In this document: piece after piece, positions 33,603 through 43,456 of the stretch
Layout of the letters: the number at the start of each line of letters is the position of its first letter
Position numbering within the stretch: the stretch's first letter is position 1
Assembly (NCBI GenBank): GCA_044348085.1
Contig: JBIKTM010000006.1
Location: 1 to 64,000 of the forward strand
Length of the DNA stretch: 64,000 nucleotides
From: Verrucolacustris sp044348085
GTDB lineage: Bacteria; Verrucomicrobiota; Verrucomicrobiia; Methylacidiphilales; Verrucolacustridaceae
Direction: 5' to 3'
Translations under genes and position numbers: made by a program
Notes under the pieces: model-generated
What the model was told of the DNA's origin: nothing
What the model saw: the letters and a program-made list of their open reading frames with translations, nothing else
Database searches by the model: none

Positions 33603-36600
33603 CTACTGCTTCTGGACGCAGATTCGGAGGAAAGACCGGTTCCCTGCCAACGTGGACTTGAAAATCCTTCTTTCACAATCGATTGGCACGCCGATTTGAC
33701 TTACTCCTTCTGACGTTCCCGTAAGCGATGTAACGGACGCAGGCGTACCGTAATCTACTAAGTTCGCGACTCCCTGAGCCACAATCGTCAACGTGGAATC
33801 CTTACGGACAATTGCCGTTAAGGTAAGATTGCTTCCATCCATACCGACCACAGGAATCTCTCCCGTAGCCGAAGGGCTCGAAGCTCCGCCAATCGCGTAC
33901 TTCATCAAAAGCTCAGGCGTCATTGATACTCCCTCTCCAGCCCAATTCGAAAATGTAGATTCCCCTGCTCTCACAGTTAGGGTTCCATTCGTAAAAGTGA
34001 ACGCATAATTCTCAGGACGGAACCGGTTTAATGCCCCACCCATAGGATCGGATGGAGTGATACTGTAAGATCCGACAGGGTCTTGCGCATTAACTCCACC
34101 TGATGCAACTAAGGTCACTGTACTGATCTCTTCACCTGCCACCAACCCATTGGCTGTAAATCCTCTTTGCCCTGCTCCGAAGGTTAAAATATTACCGATG
34201 GTTTTAAATTGATCATTCGCTCGGATGGTTGCTGGTCTAGGAGTGATATCTGCAGACAAACCAGCAGGTTGAACGACCTGATAATTGAGTGCCTCCGCTC
34301 CACTTAAGGAATATCCAGATACGACAAGCCCAATACCTGTCCCTGCGTTCTCACTGACAAAGGAAACTAAGGGAGTTCCACCCAAAACCAAACTTGCCTG
34401 ATCGGCTAACTCAACCCCAAGTAAATTAGCCGTTCCAGTTAATGTGGCTGACAAGGTTCCATCGTAAAGTTTATTGGCCCCGCTCAGATCGAGAATCACA
34501 ACTTCTTTAGGGGCAATGCTTGCCGTTACGGTTGGAAGAGTAACGGCGTAATTTCCATTTGGATCCGTGAAGCCCGAAATCGTCACGGTCTTACCTGCGC
34601 CGACATTTTTATTAGCGAAAGCCGCATTGGCCACACCTGTCACACCCAAACTCTCACCATTCACCAATCCAACATAACTTGGCGTTCCCGAGAGCTCAGC
34701 CGAAGTTGTCCCATTATAAACTTTGTCCACTCCGACCAGGCCAGTGATTGTGAGCTGCTTCTTCGCGACAGAACTTGGCGCCGTGACCACTGTGGCTCCA
34801 GCCGATCCCGCACTATTGCAAGTGACGTTTCCGGTATAAGTCCCGACAGGGGTTGTGGCCATCAACCTCAAATAAATCGTCTTCGCAGCCACCGTCCCGG
34901 CCGCACCCACGGTTTGCGTTGCCGCATAACCAGAGGCACCTCCCTCCGTCTGGGAGATTTCATAACCTGATGGCGCATTAATCGAGATCGCTTCGGTCAA
35001 ATTCGATCCGGAAACCGCGAAACTAGTCGGCGCAGATGACGCGGTTCCATAAGTCGTGTTCACCGCCGCAAGCGTTCCGCTTATACTGACTGTGGGCGTT
35101 GCCACACCCACAGGATCAACGGATCCTGCAATTTCAAAATCATTCCCAGCCGTGTTAGCCTTATCATAAATATACCAAGTTCCTCCGTTAACCCCGTTCG
35201 TATTCACGATTTGAAAAGTTACGGTGGTTCCCGATGGAATGTTCTGCAGGTTAGAAATATTAGATAAAGAAATTGGGCCGAGAGATCCGCCACTGCTGCT
35301 AGAGTTTGTATAGGTCAGGTTTGTTATCACGCTAAAGGTCGTCCCGTTGGTGGAATATTGCAAAACTCCGTTACTCGCACCCGTCCCAGAGCGACGATAA
35401 TCAAAAGTGGGAATATTACCCAGTGAAAGCTTGTATCCGTTAGCAACAGAAACCGTAAAGGATGCGAAGCAATTGGTATTCGTCCAGCTCGAGCCACCCC
35501 AAGCTCTAGACGCAGCCGTACCATTGGTCGCAACGCCTGCTGATCGAGTTAAGCCACCAACCGTAATCAGATTCGTTGCATAAACAGCAGGCGGCAGTGG
35601 GCTGGTTCCATAGTTACTTTGTCCGCTCATATTCCAGCCCAACAAAACGCCGTTCGTGCTCGTTCCTCCACCACCTCCACCCCCACTCGGACTGATCGTA
35701 ATCACTAGGGTAGCCGTTCCTGTTCCCGAGCTGTTCGTCGCAGAAATCGACACATTTGAAGTCCCTGCCACGGTCGGAGTTCCTGTGATTGCTCCGGTGC
35801 TAGTATTAAGGCTCAGCCCTGCTGGTAAGCCCGTTCCACCATAAGATGTTGGAGTTCCGGAAGCTGAAATCTGGTAACTAAATGCGCTGCCCACTGTCCC
35901 TGACTGTGTCAGGGAGCTGCTGATCACAGGCGCAGAGGCCGAAGGATTCAGCGTAATCACCAACGTGGCCGAGCCTGTCCCCGCGCTATTCGTAGCGGAT
36001 ATGGTCACGTTGGATGTCCCAGCCCCTGTCGGCGTTCCTGTAATTGCCCCAGAGGTCGAGTTGAGGATTAACCCTGCAGGCAAAGTTGCTGCCCCGAAGG
36101 AGGTCGGACTACCGGAAGCGGTAATCTGGTAGCTGAACGGCGTTCCTACAGTGCCCGTAGCCGTCAATGAACTGCTGATCACGGGCGGAGTCACGCTTGA
36201 AGAGGCCTTCGTTACAATGATGTTATCTAAAAAGGCCCGCTTGGCAGTCGTCGCAAGAGTGATTGTCGTAGCCGCCGTACCAGCGGAAAAACGTAGGACC
36301 TTGTTTTCAAAACTTCCACTCATCGCACTGGAGTAAGTAACTGTTTGCGCAGTTTGGCCAGTCACCGTTACGGTGATGCCTCCTTCAACCGTTGTCCAAC
36401 CTTTGACATCAAAACTCACATCAAACGCTCCCCCACTCAAATCCAAGGTTTTGCTTGTGATCGACCCAGCCGCGCCTCCTGAACCTAGCCGAACCGCACC
36501 TCCTGCTTGAAAATCGTTCGTTCCCGTTGGGAAGTTGCTATTTCCTGCCCACGCCGTCGCGGAGCCGGATGCCGAGGTGCTGTTTCCTGAGGTGATCGAG

Positions 36601-39155
36601 GCAAAGTCTTCACTAAGCACAATTGGCACAATCACAAAGTCGGTGGAACTTGTTCCCGTTCCAAAGGAGTTGCTCACCGAAATCTTCCCGCTCGTCGCAG
36701 CCCCCGGCACGATGGCGGTAATTTGGGTTACTGAATCCACCGTATACGACGTACTTTGAGATCCATTAAAGCGGACAGCTGTAACCCCCGAAAAGTTGCT
36801 CCCTGTAATCGTGACAGAAGCCCCCACAGCCCCGCTTCCAGGGGAAAATGAACTTATCGATGGGGAACCATCCCCGCTTAACACAGAAAACTCGACCTGC
36901 GACGATGTAGTCACGGCACCCTCACTGTCCGTCGCACGGGCTGTTAATAGATAGGTTCCCGCAGAGGCAGGAGTCCAAGTCGCGCTGTATGGACTGGTCG
37001 TAACTGTCGAAATGACAGTCGTTCCGTAAAGAAACTCAACTTGACTCACGGATCCAACCTGCCCCCCGGTTGCCATATCAGCAGCAGTTGCGGTTAGAGC
37101 TACGCTCTGCCCCGGCAGAACAGCAGCACCATTCAAAGGTGACGTCAGGCTTACAGTAGGGGGCGGGTTGGCTTCCGCGCTCGAAGCTCCTGTTACGATT
37201 AAAGAAAAGGCTTGGGTACTGGTAGTCAGCGTTCCGTCCAAAGATACCGTGACAATGTAGGTTCCTGTCTGGGTTGGGGCAGGAAGATCGACTCTCTCTA
37301 CATTATCGACGTTGTTTTTCCCTTTTGTGGCATTCAGGGTCATTGAGGCCTGAGTCCAGGTCCCGACAAAAGGCATCGTGTAAGGCTGGTAGATCGTAGT
37401 GCCGTCGGGAGCAGTAATCTTCAAATCCAGATTATGCTTTAGGTTAGGGGTACGACTATCCGTTGCTGTCTGAGCCGCACCCGCAGGATCCGTCCAGCAA
37501 AGTGTTGCCTTAAGCGGACTCGTTCCATCCCAGACATAATTGTAGCTCTTTGTCTTTGAGGAATTGCTGATTGAGTCGTCCACCATCTTGGGTGCAGCCA
37601 AACTAGCTTTGTGGGCAAGGATTACGTCTGCCGCTGCTTTCACATTCAGGTATCCCCAGCCGTACTGATAGTCAGGACCAGGGCGACCCACATCATCCGC
37701 CGTGTGGATCAAAAGTGCCTTCAACATGCTGGAACGCATTCGTTGGCTAGAAAATTCCCTGCTGTACAGTTGAACCAACAAAGTAGCAGAGCCCGCTGCA
37801 TTCGGAGTTGCCATACTAGTACCGCTGTAAGTTGCATCATAAGCTGTATCGCTCGTGGAAATGCAGGAGTTCACATTCACCCCGTTCGCCACCAGGTCTG
37901 GTTTGATCCGTCCGTCGTCGCACGGACCCATACTGGAAAAGTAAGCCAAAGTACCTTTGGTGACGTCGCGGACGCCCGAAGTGACTGCATCGTCCGCTGC
38001 TCCTACAGTCAAAATGTTTTTGGAAAGGCCACTGAAGGTAATCGACTGATATCCTCCCAATGCAGTTAAGGTATCTTGTTCATTTCCAGCAGCCCAGAAT
38101 ACCAGGTAGTAAGGCAAACTTAGCGCAAGTGCATCGAGCTCGTTACAGTTGGTTTCATATCGCCCCATGTCTGCGGTCACTGCATCAAATCCATAAGAGT
38201 GGTTGGAGAGAGGAATCTTTGTCGCAAAAGAATCATTCGCAGCGGCAGCTCCAGTGGCGCTCATTTCGGCGGTATCACTATTCCAGTCATAGGAATCAAT
38301 CGCCACAAGGGGCGCCATTCCCTTGGCACTGGCCTGAAAGCCGGAGGCCCCAATCGTTCCCGCAACGTGAGTGGCGTGATCATCCACTGCAACCGTTGAG
38401 TTCTTCTTCACAACTCGGGTTGTATTAAATTCCTGATGCGTATTACGTACAGATCCACCATCCCAAACCCCCACCTTGATTCCCGAGCCATCCAGATTGT
38501 AAGGTGGCGTTTGACGGATCAGGTTCGCCCCCGTGGAAATGGCCGCGTTGGCGTTAAGAGTTGTTCGATAAAGAGGTTCCTCCCCTCGAAAATCATAAAG
38601 AATACTTACCTTGTGGCCTGGACCATCCAAACGCACGGGGATACCCAGCAACTCCGCCTTAGCTAAAACGGCTTGGTAGCGAACTTCCTCACGATTCGAC
38701 ATAAAAGCCACAACGGCTGCCCTCGTTTCAGGATCACTCATGTCAGCACTTTCAAGAATTTCCGAAATCGGTCTACGGGGATCGATTTGTGAAACCATCT
38801 TGTAGGTCTGCTTCGGCTCTTTTGTACCTGCGTTGACAGCCCAAGCCCCGGCTCCGCTCGCATAGGGAGCAACTTTTCTTGATATTTTAGTTTTCGATTC
38901 GGACGAGTTTTCTTTTTCGTCTAAAGATGTTGATCCGCTTTTATTATTTCCAACTTGGCTTGTATTTTCACCTTCTTTGGATGCCTCATTTTCCTTTTGG
39001 GCAGCGGTATCACCCTCCTCCCCGGCGACTACTTGGGCACTCTGAGATACGCTTTTTTTGTTTTTTTTCTCGTTCCGATCCGACTCCACCACAAGATTCA
39101 CTATTCCAAGCACTAAACACACTCCAAATATCGCAACTAATGCTTTGCCTATCAA
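33603..39155 (-). CDS. Large secreted subtilisin-like (S8) protease with Ig-like, IPT, YDG and MBG-type modules
   Basis: The 1,850-aa protein has a signal/anchor helix (about 5-24) and a charged low-complexity region (about 27-92). The S8 protease domain carries the triad Asp232 (GVWDGGS), His260 (DDHATHVAGT) and Ser447 (SGTSMATP), with oxyanion Asn358 (AAGNE). The tail follows: an Ig-like segment, an IPT/TIG domain (FSPGSGAVGASVTITGSNF), two near-identical putative-Ig units (GTPFSYQITASGSP and GSAFSYQISASGTP), YDG-like domains (DKVYNGTT, NKLYDGT) and an MBG-like domain. The end contains LLMKYAIGG and FLRICVQ. It probably degrades or binds extracellular polymer; the substrate is unknown. Confidence 0.88.
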   Translation of the reverse strand: MIGKALVAIFGVCLVLGIVNLVVESDRNEKKNKKSVSQSAQVVAGEEGDTAAQKENEASKEGENTSQVGNNKSGSTSLDEKENSSESKTKISRKVAPYASGAGAWAVNAGTKEPKQTYKMVSQIDPRRPISEILESADMSDPETRAAVVAFMSNREEVRYQAVLAKAELLGIPVRLDGPGHKVSILYDFRGEEPLYRTTLNANAAISTGANLIRQTPPYNLDGSGIKVGVWDGGSVRNTHQEFNTTRVVKKNSTVAVDDHATHVAGTIGASGFQASAKGMAPLVAIDSYDWNSDTAEMSATGAAAANDSFATKIPLSNHSYGFDAVTADMGRYETNCNELDALALSLPYYLVFWAAGNEQDTLTALGGYQSITFSGLSKNILTVGAADDAVTSGVRDVTKGTLAYFSSMGPCDDGRIKPDLVANGVNVNSCISTSDTAYDATYSGTSMATPNAAGSATLLVQLYSREFSSQRMRSSMLKALLIHTADDVGRPGPDYQYGWGYLNVKAAADVILAHKASLAAPKMVDDSISNSSKTKSYNYVWDGTSPLKATLCWTDPAGAAQTATDSRTPNLKHNLDLKITAPDGTTIYQPYTMPFVGTWTQASMTLNATKGKNNVDNVERVDLPAPTQTGTYIVTVSLDGTLTTSTQAFSLIVTGASSAEANPPPTVSLTSPLNGAAVLPGQSVALTATAADMATGGQVGSVSQVEFLYGTTVISTVTTSPYSATWTPASAGTYLLTARATDSEGAVTTSSQVEFSVLSGDGSPSISSFSPGSGAVGASVTITGSNFSGVTAVRFNGSQSTSYTVDSVTQITAIVPGAATSGKISVSNSFGTGTSSTDFVIVPIVLSEDFASITSGNSTSASGSATAWAGNSNFPTGTNDFQAGGAVRLGSGGAAGSITSKTLDLSGGAFDVSFDVKGWTTVEGGITVTVTGQTAQTVTYSSAMSGSFENKVLRFSAGTAATTITLATTAKRAFLDNIIVTKASSSVTPPVISSSLTATGTVGTPFSYQITASGSPTSFGAATLPAGLILNSTSGAITGTPTGAGTSNVTISATNSAGTGSATLVITLNPSASAPVISSSLTQSGTVGSAFSYQISASGTPTSYGGTGLPAGLSLNTSTGAITGTPTVAGTSNVSISATNSSGTGTATLVITISPSGGGGGGGTSTNGVLLGWNMSGQSNYGTSPLPPAVYATNLITVGGLTRSAGVATNGTAASRAWGGSSWTNTNCFASFTVSVANGYKLSLGNIPTFDYRRSGTGASNGVLQYSTNGTTFSVITNLTYTNSSSSGGSLGPISLSNISNLQNIPSGTTVTFQIVNTNGVNGGTWYIYDKANTAGNDFEIAGSVDPVGVATPTVSISGTLAAVNTTYGTASSAPTSFAVSGSNLTEAISINAPSGYEISQTEGGASGYAATQTVGAAGTVAAKTIYLRLMATTPVGTYTGNVTCNSAGSAGATVVTAPSSVAKKQLTITGLVGVDKVYNGTTSAELSGTPSYVGLVNGESLGVTGVANAAFANKNVGAGKTVTISGFTDPNGNYAVTLPTVTASIAPKEVVILDLSGANKLYDGTLSATLTGTANLLGVELADQASLVLGGTPLVSFVSENAGTGIGLVVSGYSLSGAEALNYQVVQPAGLSADITPRPATIRANDQFKTIGNILTFGAGQRGFTANGLVAGEEISTVTLVASGGVNAQDPVGSYSITPSDPMGGALNRFRPENYAFTFTNGTLTVRAGESTFSNWAGEGVSMTPELLMKYAIGGASSPSATGEIPVVGMDGSNLTLTAIVRKDSTLTIVAQGVANLVDYGTPASVTSLTGTSEGVSQIGVPIDCERRIFKSTLAGNRSFLRICVQKQ

Positions 39156-39354
39156 TGATTTGCAATTTTTCGTTTTCGTACTTAAATCCTTATATAAATT
39201 TACACTAGAAACCTTTTTTTACTAGTCCCTCCCTCTGTCCCCATCGTGACAATTTGATGGCAATTTTTCACCTATTTTAACCACTTTTGAAAGCGTCTTA
39301 CACTGCCCCCTTACTTCTTTCGCGCCTCTTTATTCCGAGTTAGCCTTTTTCCCT

Positions 39355-40935
39355 ATGTCCGCTACCCCGCATCTCACCATTTATGACACCACCCTCCGAG
39401 ATGGTGCTCAAGGCGAGGGCGTTCACTTCTCCCTATCCGATAAACTTCGCCTTGCCGAACGGCTCGCCTCCTATGGTCTCCACTATGTCGAGGGAGGTTG
39501 GCCTGGCTCGAACGACAAGGATCGCGATTTTTTTGCAGAAGCAGGAAAACTCCGCTGGGGTTCCTGTAAACTCGCCGCCTTCGGCTCCACCCGCCGACCC
39601 AACGTCAAAGCCTCCGCCGATTCCCAAGTTAAACTCCTCCTCGAAGCCGAAACCCCCGTCGTCACTATCTTCGGAAAAAGCTGGCTCCTTCATGTCGAAA
39701 AAGTCCTCCGCACCACCCCCACGGAAAATCTTCGTATGATTGCCGACTCCGTTGCCTTTCTTAAAAAAGAGGGTCGTGAGGTCATTTACGATGCAGAGCA
39801 CTTCTTTGACGGTTTCACCGCCGACAACGAATACGCCCTCCGAACTTTGGAAGCCGCCGCCGAGGCTGGAGCCGATTACCTCGTCCTTTGTGACACCAAC
39901 GGAGGCCGTCTTCCATCGGAAATCGCCACCATCGTCCGCACCGTTCAAACCCGCTTTCCTAAGACCAAGGTTGGTATCCATACCCACAACGATTGCGGAC
40001 TCGGAGTTGCCAATGCCGTCGCCGCTGTTCAAGAGGGCGCGTTGCAAGTCCAAGGGACGATGAACGGGTACGGGGAGCGCACAGGAAATTGCAATCTCAC
40101 TACCCTCCTCCCCCTTCTCGAGCTCAAACTCTGCAAAACAGTCCTGCCCGAGGGAAATCTCCAACAACTTTCCGAGCTCTCCGCTTTTGTCGACGAACTG
40201 GCCAACCTACATCACGATCCCCGCGCCCCCTTTGTTGGCCGAACGGCCTTCGCCCACAAAGGGGGCATGCACGTCAACGCCGTCAATAAAATCGCCGCCA
40301 GCTTCGAACACATCGATCCCACTTCCGTTGGAAATCATCAACGCATTCTCGTCGGGGAACTTTCGGGTGGAGCCAACGTCATGATGAAGGCACGCGAGCT
40401 TGGTATCGCCGTGGAGGAGAAATCCCCGCAAACCCGCGCGATCCTTGCAAAGATCAAAAAGCTGGAAAAAGACGGATACGAATTTGAAGCAGCCGATGCC
40501 TCATTCGAACTCCTGGTGCGCAGATCACTCGAAAAGATCCCCGCCCCTTTTCAGATCGAATCCTACAAAGTGGAGGTGGTTCGAGCTCGCCCCACGGCGC
40601 GTGAAACCAGCCACGCCACGATCTCCGTCCGCATCGGAAAAAAGATACAGAAAACTTCCGCCAAGGGAGACGGACCCGTTAATGCTCTGGATGCTGCATT
40701 GAGAAAGGCTCTACTCCCTTCCTTTCCCTCCCTTCGAAAAATGAAGCTGATCGACTACAAAGTCCGCATTGTCAGCTCTCGCGGGGGGACCGCTGCGAGG
40801 ATCCGAGTTCTGGTCGAATCCAGCGACGGAACCCGCGAATGGGGAACGGTGGGAGTTTCCACGAATATCCTTGAGGCCAGCGCGCTGGCTCTTACCGATA
40901 GCTTGTCCTATTTCCTGCTTCCTCGTGCAGGATAA
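39355..40935 (+). CDS. cimA: Citramalate synthase
   Basis: CimA condenses pyruvate with acetyl-CoA to (R)-citramalate, a threonine-independent route to 2-oxobutyrate and isoleucine. The 526-aa protein begins with the HMGL-like catalytic motif IYDTTLRDGAQGEGVHF (about 9-25), where CimA keeps AQGEG instead of the QxPG of LeuA. It has VEGGWPGSNDKD, VGIHTHNDCGLGVAN (metal His pair) and a C-terminal LeuA dimer/allosteric domain (about 390-526), suggesting isoleucine feedback. 2-Isopropylmalate synthase is the alternative, but the motif favours CimA. The 199 bp upstream hold divergent promoters and no gene. Confidence 0.92.
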   Translation: MSATPHLTIYDTTLRDGAQGEGVHFSLSDKLRLAERLASYGLHYVEGGWPGSNDKDRDFFAEAGKLRWGSCKLAAFGSTRRPNVKASADSQVKLLLEAETPVVTIFGKSWLLHVEKVLRTTPTENLRMIADSVAFLKKEGREVIYDAEHFFDGFTADNEYALRTLEAAAEAGADYLVLCDTNGGRLPSEIATIVRTVQTRFPKTKVGIHTHNDCGLGVANAVAAVQEGALQVQGTMNGYGERTGNCNLTTLLPLLELKLCKTVLPEGNLQQLSELSAFVDELANLHHDPRAPFVGRTAFAHKGGMHVNAVNKIAASFEHIDPTSVGNHQRILVGELSGGANVMMKARELGIAVEEKSPQTRAILAKIKKLEKDGYEFEAADASFELLVRRSLEKIPAPFQIESYKVEVVRARPTARETSHATISVRIGKKIQKTSAKGDGPVNALDAALRKALLPSFPSLRKMKLIDYKVRIVSSRGGTAARIRVLVESSDGTREWGTVGVSTNILEASALALTDSLSYFLLPRAG

Positions 40936-40954
40936 TTTTGGCCCTTTGTGGGAG

Positions 40955-40983
40955 TTGAGTCCTTTCTAGTTTTTCGGTAGGTT
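40955..40983 (+). promoter_or_regulatory. Promoter of tRNA-Asn
   Basis: TTGAGT (40955-40960) and TAGGTT (40978-40983) are separated by 17 nt, a canonical sigma-70 layout. They lie 12 nt before the tRNA-Asn 5' end. Both hexamers are close to consensus. Confidence 0.55.
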
Positions 40984-40995
40984 ACACAACTGCTT

Positions 40996-41070
40996 TCCGG
41001 AGTAGCTCAGCGGTAGAGCGATGCACTGTTAATGCATTGGTCGCTGGTTCGATCCCAGCCTCCGGAGCCA
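40996..41070 (+). tRNA. tRNA-Asn (GTT)
   Basis: The cloverleaf is complete: acceptor TCCGGAG/CTCCGGA, D arm GTAGCTCAGCGGTAGAGC, anticodon stem ATGCA/TGCAT with loop CTGTTAA (anticodon GTT), and T arm with GGTTCGATCCC. The discriminator is G and the 3' CCA is encoded, unlike the other two tRNAs here. A canonical promoter precedes it, and it converges on tRNA-Arg. Confidence 0.97.
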
Positions 41071-41109
41071 ATTTTCTCTCCCCTTTTGAAAGTCGAAGAA
41101 CGTCCTGCC

Positions 41110-41183
41110 TGCACCCGGCGCGGGTCGAACGCGCAACCTTCGGCTTCGGAGGCCGACACTCTATCCAGTTGAGCTACGGGTGC
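41110..41183 (-). tRNA. tRNA-Arg (CCG)
   Basis: On the minus strand the acceptor GCACCCG/CGGGTGC, the D arm, the anticodon stem TCGGC/GCCGA with loop CTCCGAA (anticodon CCG, codon CGG), and a T arm with GTTCGACCC are present. The discriminator is A and CCA is not encoded. It lies 40 bp from the convergent tRNA-Asn. Confidence 0.95.
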
Positions 41184-41233
41184 TCTTGAAAAAAGAATCC
41201 TAATCCCACCCACCCGCTGGTTCAAGGCTCACT

Positions 41234-42013
41234 CTACCCGGGTTCCTCACTCGCTTTTCCGTTTTTAAAAAAAGCCTTCTTATTTACTGTTCCATCCTCA
41301 TTCCACTCCACCCACCAACCGTCGGGTGCTCCCTTTTTATAGTTCGTCTCCTGCCTCTTTTTCCCAGTCTCCCACCAAACGACAAAGGTTCCACTCCTCT
41401 CCCCTTGATCATACGTGCCCACACCCTTCCGATTTCCACTCGCAAACCAAGTTTCAACCTCCCCATGTCGCTTTCCCGCACGCCAAGACGTCCTCCTTTC
41501 CATTTTTCCATTCGGATACCACTCGGTTGCAGGCCCGTCGGCCAACCCAGCCCGGAATCTTGTCTCTCTCACAATCTGCCCCTTCTCATTCCAAAGGCGT
41601 GCCCGCCCATCCCGTACTCCCTTGTCAAAATGAGCCTCTCCCTCCATTTGCCCGTTCGAAAACCAGCTCTGGTAAACTCCGTGCATCCGACCCTGCCAAA
41701 ATTCCGCCTCTGTTTTTTTCCCACCTACCTGGCTTACTGCCGTTCCCGTGAAAGGCTCCTTTTCGCCCTTACGATAAAAAAGATCGCCTTTCCCTTTCAA
41801 TTCGCCTGCGGGCACCACCTCCCCCGATCGCTCCATCCCGAGTGCCACCACTCCCACTAAAACACCAGCCGCAAAAAGGATTTTAGGACTCAACGGCCCC
41901 AGCTTGCCAGTCCCCACCCCCGATCCCTCTCTTGTTCGGGATTTCGCAGGATGCTGCCCAAGACCAGAGCGCTCAGCAGACCTCTGTTTCGATTTTTTTT
42001 CGTTCATTCCCAT
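41234..42013 (-). CDS. YwqK/MORN-repeat protein with one membrane anchor
   Basis: This protein of about 259 aa has a basic N-terminus, one hydrophobic helix (LFAAGVLVGVVALG, about 46-59) and six to seven repeats of about 23 residues. The repeats follow the pattern G-x-W/x-NGxxxxxxxFxxGxxxG (for example WFSNGQMEGEAHFDKGVRDG and WYPNGKMERRTSWRAGKRHG). These are the MORN-variant repeats of the YwqK family. YwqK acts as an antitoxin in Bacillus, but no toxin is nearby and the repeats are widespread, so no toxin role is claimed. It is probably a periplasm-facing scaffold. The ATG at 42013 is chosen, with 42007 equally possible. Confidence 0.75.
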   Translation of the reverse strand: MGMNEKKSKQRSAERSGLGQHPAKSRTREGSGVGTGKLGPLSPKILFAAGVLVGVVALGMERSGEVVPAGELKGKGDLFYRKGEKEPFTGTAVSQVGGKKTEAEFWQGRMHGVYQSWFSNGQMEGEAHFDKGVRDGRARLWNEKGQIVRETRFRAGLADGPATEWYPNGKMERRTSWRAGKRHGEVETWFASGNRKGVGTYDQGERSGTFVVWWETGKKRQETNYKKGAPDGWWVEWNEDGTVNKKAFFKNGKASEEPG

Positions 42014-42074
42014 GATGAATTTTCCACAAATTGACCTAGATCCCAATGAACCGAACTTCGCTTACCACAGGACG

Positions 42075-42605
42075 ATGGCAAGCCCTACCAGCCTTTCCCC
42101 GTTTGCCGATCGGCTTATTTTTGCCATTCTATTTTCCGTGCCCCAAGTCACCCACCCACATACCCGAGCCCGAACCCGCCCTTTTCCGAAAGAGATCAGC
42201 CGAATCCTTCGCTTTGGCCTCGTCGGTGGCGCTGGAACACTTCTCAATGCCTTCCTCATGTGGGGGCTTCTTTCGCTCGGACATATTTTTCTTGGGCTCG
42301 ATCCAGGCGGTCATCGAGTTGCCACGGGAACTGCCTTCCTAGCTTGGATAGTGTGCTGTGGGACGAACTTCCTCCTCAACGCAGCATGGACCTTCCATGC
42401 GTGGCCCCCCTCATGGAGACAGGCCAAAAAATACTACCTCTCCGCCGCCCTCGCTTTTCTCTTTCAGATCTTTCTTCTCAATCTTCTCCTTCTGCTCCTC
42501 GAAACCGATCGCCCCATTGAGACAGCTGTCCTCAATGCCGTCGCCGTTGCCACTGGTTCGCTACTCAACTACCTCTTCGCCTCACTTTGGGTATTTCGCC
42601 GATGA
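42075..42605 (+). CDS. GtrA-family membrane protein
   Basis: This protein of about 176 aa has four membrane helices (starting at RFGLVGGAGTLLNAFLMWGLLSL and ending LLNYLFASLWVFRR, taken in pieces). RFGLVGG near the first helix and NFLLNAAWTF in the third are GtrA hallmarks. GtrA proteins are thought to flip or help transfer undecaprenyl-linked sugars across the inner membrane. The frame is open upstream to 41904. The ATG at 42075 is preferred for its nearby AGGA and because it avoids overlap with the divergent gene. Its stop overlaps the PIG-L gene by 4 nt. Confidence 0.85.
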   Translation: MASPTSLSPFADRLIFAILFSVPQVTHPHTRARTRPFPKEISRILRFGLVGGAGTLLNAFLMWGLLSLGHIFLGLDPGGHRVATGTAFLAWIVCCGTNFLLNAAWTFHAWPPSWRQAKKYYLSAALAFLFQIFLLNLLLLLLETDRPIETAVLNAVAVATGSLLNYLFASLWVFRR

Positions 42606-43456
42606 ACTTCTCCCAACCCCAAGCCAACTTCTATGCCCCCAAAGGCCAAGATCTCTCCACCGCACTCGCATCCACCACCCACTTAGGAATCGGCGCCCAC
42701 GCGGATGATCTGGAAATTCTGGCTTTTCCAGGAATCGCGACCTGCTTTCAAGATTCGAAAAAGCACTTTTCAGGAATCGTCGTAACAGATGGTTCTGGGG
42801 CTCCTCGCACAGGACGATTCTCCTCTACTCCAGATGCCGAACTCATTCCCATTCGCCAAAAAGAGCAACGAGCGGCCGCCGACCTAGGAAAGTACGCCTC
42901 TGTAATCCAACTGTCTCATCCAAGCTCCGCAGTACGACAAACCGACCGTTCTCAAGTCGTGACTGAACTTACTCAAATCCTAGAAATCGCCCGACCCGAG
43001 GTTCTCTATCTTCATAACCCAGCCGACCGACATGAAACCCATGTCGCTGTCCTACTCGCTTGCCTCGAGGCTTTGAGAAATCTACCCACCTCGGCCCTGC
43101 CCAAGGAGGTATACGGATGCGAAGTTTGGGGTGATCTGGACTGGGTTCCTTCCTCCCACATTGTTCGACTCCCCTGCCCCGCACCTGAAACGCTTGGTCC
43201 TTCTCTTCTCCGCTGTTTTGAATCACAGGTCGAAGGGGGAAAGCGCTACGACCGGGCTGCAGTAGGCCGGCGCCATGCCCAAGCCACTTTTGGAAATCCT
43301 ACGCAACCCGACTCCGCAGAGGAGGTTGTTCTCGCTCTTGATCTGCGCCCCCTTCTTCAAATTAAAAACTCACTCACAGACTTTCTTGCCCCCACCCTCG
43401 ACCTCTTTCGCACTCAAACCCTTGCACGTATTGAAAAGTTAAGTTCAAAGAAATGA
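42602..43456 (+). CDS. PIG-L family deacetylase
   Basis: The 284-aa zinc-dependent deacetylase fold (LmbE/PIG-L) shows the metal motif AHADDLE (about 32-38, normally AHPDD), the second ligand region HNPADRHETHVAV (about 138-150) and VVTDGSGAPRTG. Family members remove acetyl groups from N-acetylglucosamine-type substrates, for example GlcNAc-PI or bacillithiol and mycothiol precursors. It is translationally coupled to both GtrA upstream and the triterpene cyclase downstream. A role in making an amino-sugar head group is an attractive inference, but the substrate is not visible. Confidence 0.85.
   Translation: MNFSQPQANFYAPKGQDLSTALASTTHLGIGAHADDLEILAFPGIATCFQDSKKHFSGIVVTDGSGAPRTGRFSSTPDAELIPIRQKEQRAAADLGKYASVIQLSHPSSAVRQTDRSQVVTELTQILEIARPEVLYLHNPADRHETHVAVLLACLEALRNLPTSALPKEVYGCEVWGDLDWVPSSHIVRLPCPAPETLGPSLLRCFESQVEGGKRYDRAAVGRRHAQATFGNPTQPDSAEEVVLALDLRPLLQIKNSLTDFLAPTLDLFRTQTLARIEKLSSKK

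Noticed and set aside
41007..41225. Short minus-strand reading frame across the tRNA genes
   Set aside because: It overlaps both tRNA-Asn and tRNA-Arg, so it is not a real gene.
41234..42013. Toxin-antitoxin module
   Set aside because: YwqK similarity alone does not show it, and there is no toxin gene beside it.
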